Both the position numbers and the translations under genes were made by a program. Below the pieces are notes generated by a model. That model saw nothing but the letters and a program-made list of their open reading frames with translations, did not search any database and was not told the origin of the DNA. This document shows positions 5,601 through 5,895 of a DNA stretch of 5,895 nt, piece by piece (within the stretch, counting starts at the first letter, position 1; each line of letters opens with the position of its first letter). The stretch lies in NCBI GenBank assembly GCA_015494185.1, contig WGBT01000043.1, positions 1-5,895 of the forward strand, written 5' to 3'. This DNA is from Hyphomicrobiales bacterium (GTDB lineage: Bacteria > Pseudomonadota > Alphaproteobacteria > Rhizobiales > S144-35).

Positions 5601-5629
5601 ATTTGGAGTTGGGAAAGAGGGGTTTCAAG
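5601..5629 (-). promoter_or_regulatory. Candidate RpoH (sigma-32) heat-shock promoter for ibpA
   Basis: On the minus strand CTTGAAA (5629-5623) matches the -35 of heat-shock sigma promoters exactly; 14 bases later CTCCAAAT (5608-5601) matches the -10 consensus CCCCATNT at all but two fixed positions. Transcription would start near 5594, about 68 bases before the ATG and just ahead of the first leader hairpin. The match is by eye. Confidence 0.6.
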
Positions 5630-5736
5630 AGCGGGAAAAGATTTTTTTGGAGGAAAATTTCAGCGCTGCGGCAGGGGGCAAAATAAGTAAAAATTTGTTC
5701 TTGAATGAGCGGGTCAGGTCGAGGGGCTTAAAGGCA

Positions 5737-5779
5737 CGGGAAAACCTGTCCTTTGGAACAAATGGAAAAAGTTTTCCCG
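5737..5779 (-). terminator. Inverted repeat just after asd
   Basis: cgggaaaac (5737-5745) and gttttcccg (5771-5779) are perfect 9-bp complements around 25 bases that are themselves partly self-complementary. The structure begins 8 bases after the asd stop codon and could end or protect the asd transcript. No strong U-run follows. A third copy of the motif, agcgggaaaa, lies at 5630-5639. Confidence 0.4.
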
Positions 5780-5787
5780 CTTTTAGT

Positions 5788-5883
5788 TCAAGCCGCCTTG
5801 TGTTGCAACAGGTTGCGGTTGACCAAAGTTTCGGCGATTTGCACCGTGTTGAGAGCCGCCCCCTTACGCAGATTGTCAGACAC
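5788..5883 (-). CDS. asd: Aspartate-semialdehyde dehydrogenase, C-terminal fragment
   Basis: Only the last 31 codons and the TGA stop are in the window. The translation starts VSDNLRKGAALNTVQIAETL and ends NLLQHKAA. The SDNLRKGAALN-VQIAE block is the hallmark C-terminal helix of Asd, the NADPH-dependent enzyme that reduces aspartyl-4-phosphate to aspartate semialdehyde in the lysine/threonine/methionine and diaminopimelate pathways. The rest of the gene is off the right edge; the frame is formally open to 5895, but the last 12 bases look like library adapter, so the genuine coding sequence visible here ends at 5883. A housekeeping gene at this edge marks the chromosomal flank of the stress cluster. 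A small C-terminal fragment is enough for confident assignment because the motif is highly characteristic. Confidence 0.93.
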   Translation of the reverse strand: MSDNLRKGAALNTVQIAETLVNRNLLQHKAA

Positions 5884-5895
5884 CTGTCTCTTATA
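5884..5895. other. Tn5/Nextera mosaic-end adapter remnant
   Basis: ctgtctcttata is identical to the first 12 bases of the Tn5 mosaic-end/Nextera adapter as read at the 3' end of a fragment. It ends exactly at the window's right edge. Translated in the asd frame it puts Gln directly before VSDNL, where the family has a hydrophobic residue. It is most likely untrimmed library sequence, not genome. Confidence 0.9.

Noticed and set aside
1..5895. CRISPR array, tRNA/rRNA gene or insertion sequence
   Set aside because: No spaced direct repeats, no tRNA-like cloverleaf or rRNA segment, and no transposase or terminal inverted repeat was seen; the only tandem repeats are the 9-bp and 13-bp ones listed.

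Overview
The window looks like part of an alphaproteobacterial chromosome. The main clues are an NDUFS4-type complex I accessory domain (known from Alphaproteobacteria and mitochondria), an IbpA-class small heat-shock protein behind a ROSE-like 5' leader, and moderate-to-high GC. Every supported gene is on the minus strand, so the locus reads from right to left. I cannot assign a genus from sequence alone.

Right to left: the last 31 codons of aspartate-semialdehyde dehydrogenase (asd) sit at the right edge, where the final 12 bases are a Tn5/Nextera mosaic-end sequence and therefore probably a library artefact. A 261-base intergenic region follows, with a candidate heat-shock sigma (RpoH) promoter and a three-hairpin leader whose last hairpin hides the ribosome binding site. 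Then come an IbpA-like Hsp20 (5050-5526), an exported YfdX-family protein (3851-4813), a single reading frame joining an NDUFS4-like domain to a cysteine-poor DsrC/TusE-like domain (2896-3732, with a strong internal start at 3270), a second and longer Hsp20 (2119-2706), a glycine/alanine-rich membrane-type stress protein (1353-2006), and a DegP/HtrA serine protease whose C-terminus runs off the left edge (1-1260). There are no supported plus-strand genes, RNA genes, IS elements or CRISPR arrays.

Two sHsps, YfdX and DegP together closely resemble the gene content of the transmissible locus of stress tolerance (tLST, also called the locus of heat resistance) known from Enterobacteria and Pseudomonas. 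ClpG/ClpK, FtsH, HdeD, thioredoxin and KefB, which typify that locus, are not in this window. The sHsps would hold unfolding cytoplasmic proteins, YfdX and DegP would act in the periplasm, and the NDUFS4-DsrC product would add an unexplained link to respiration or sulfur-relay chemistry. That product, and the possible RNA thermometer in front of the first sHsp, are the most novel points.

Genes are separated by 92-261 bases, so this is a loosely packed unidirectional cluster that may have several promoters. Five of the start sites have a strong GGAGG/GGGAGG-type ribosome binding site 4-6 bases upstream, which let me move several starts inward from the longest possible reading frame.
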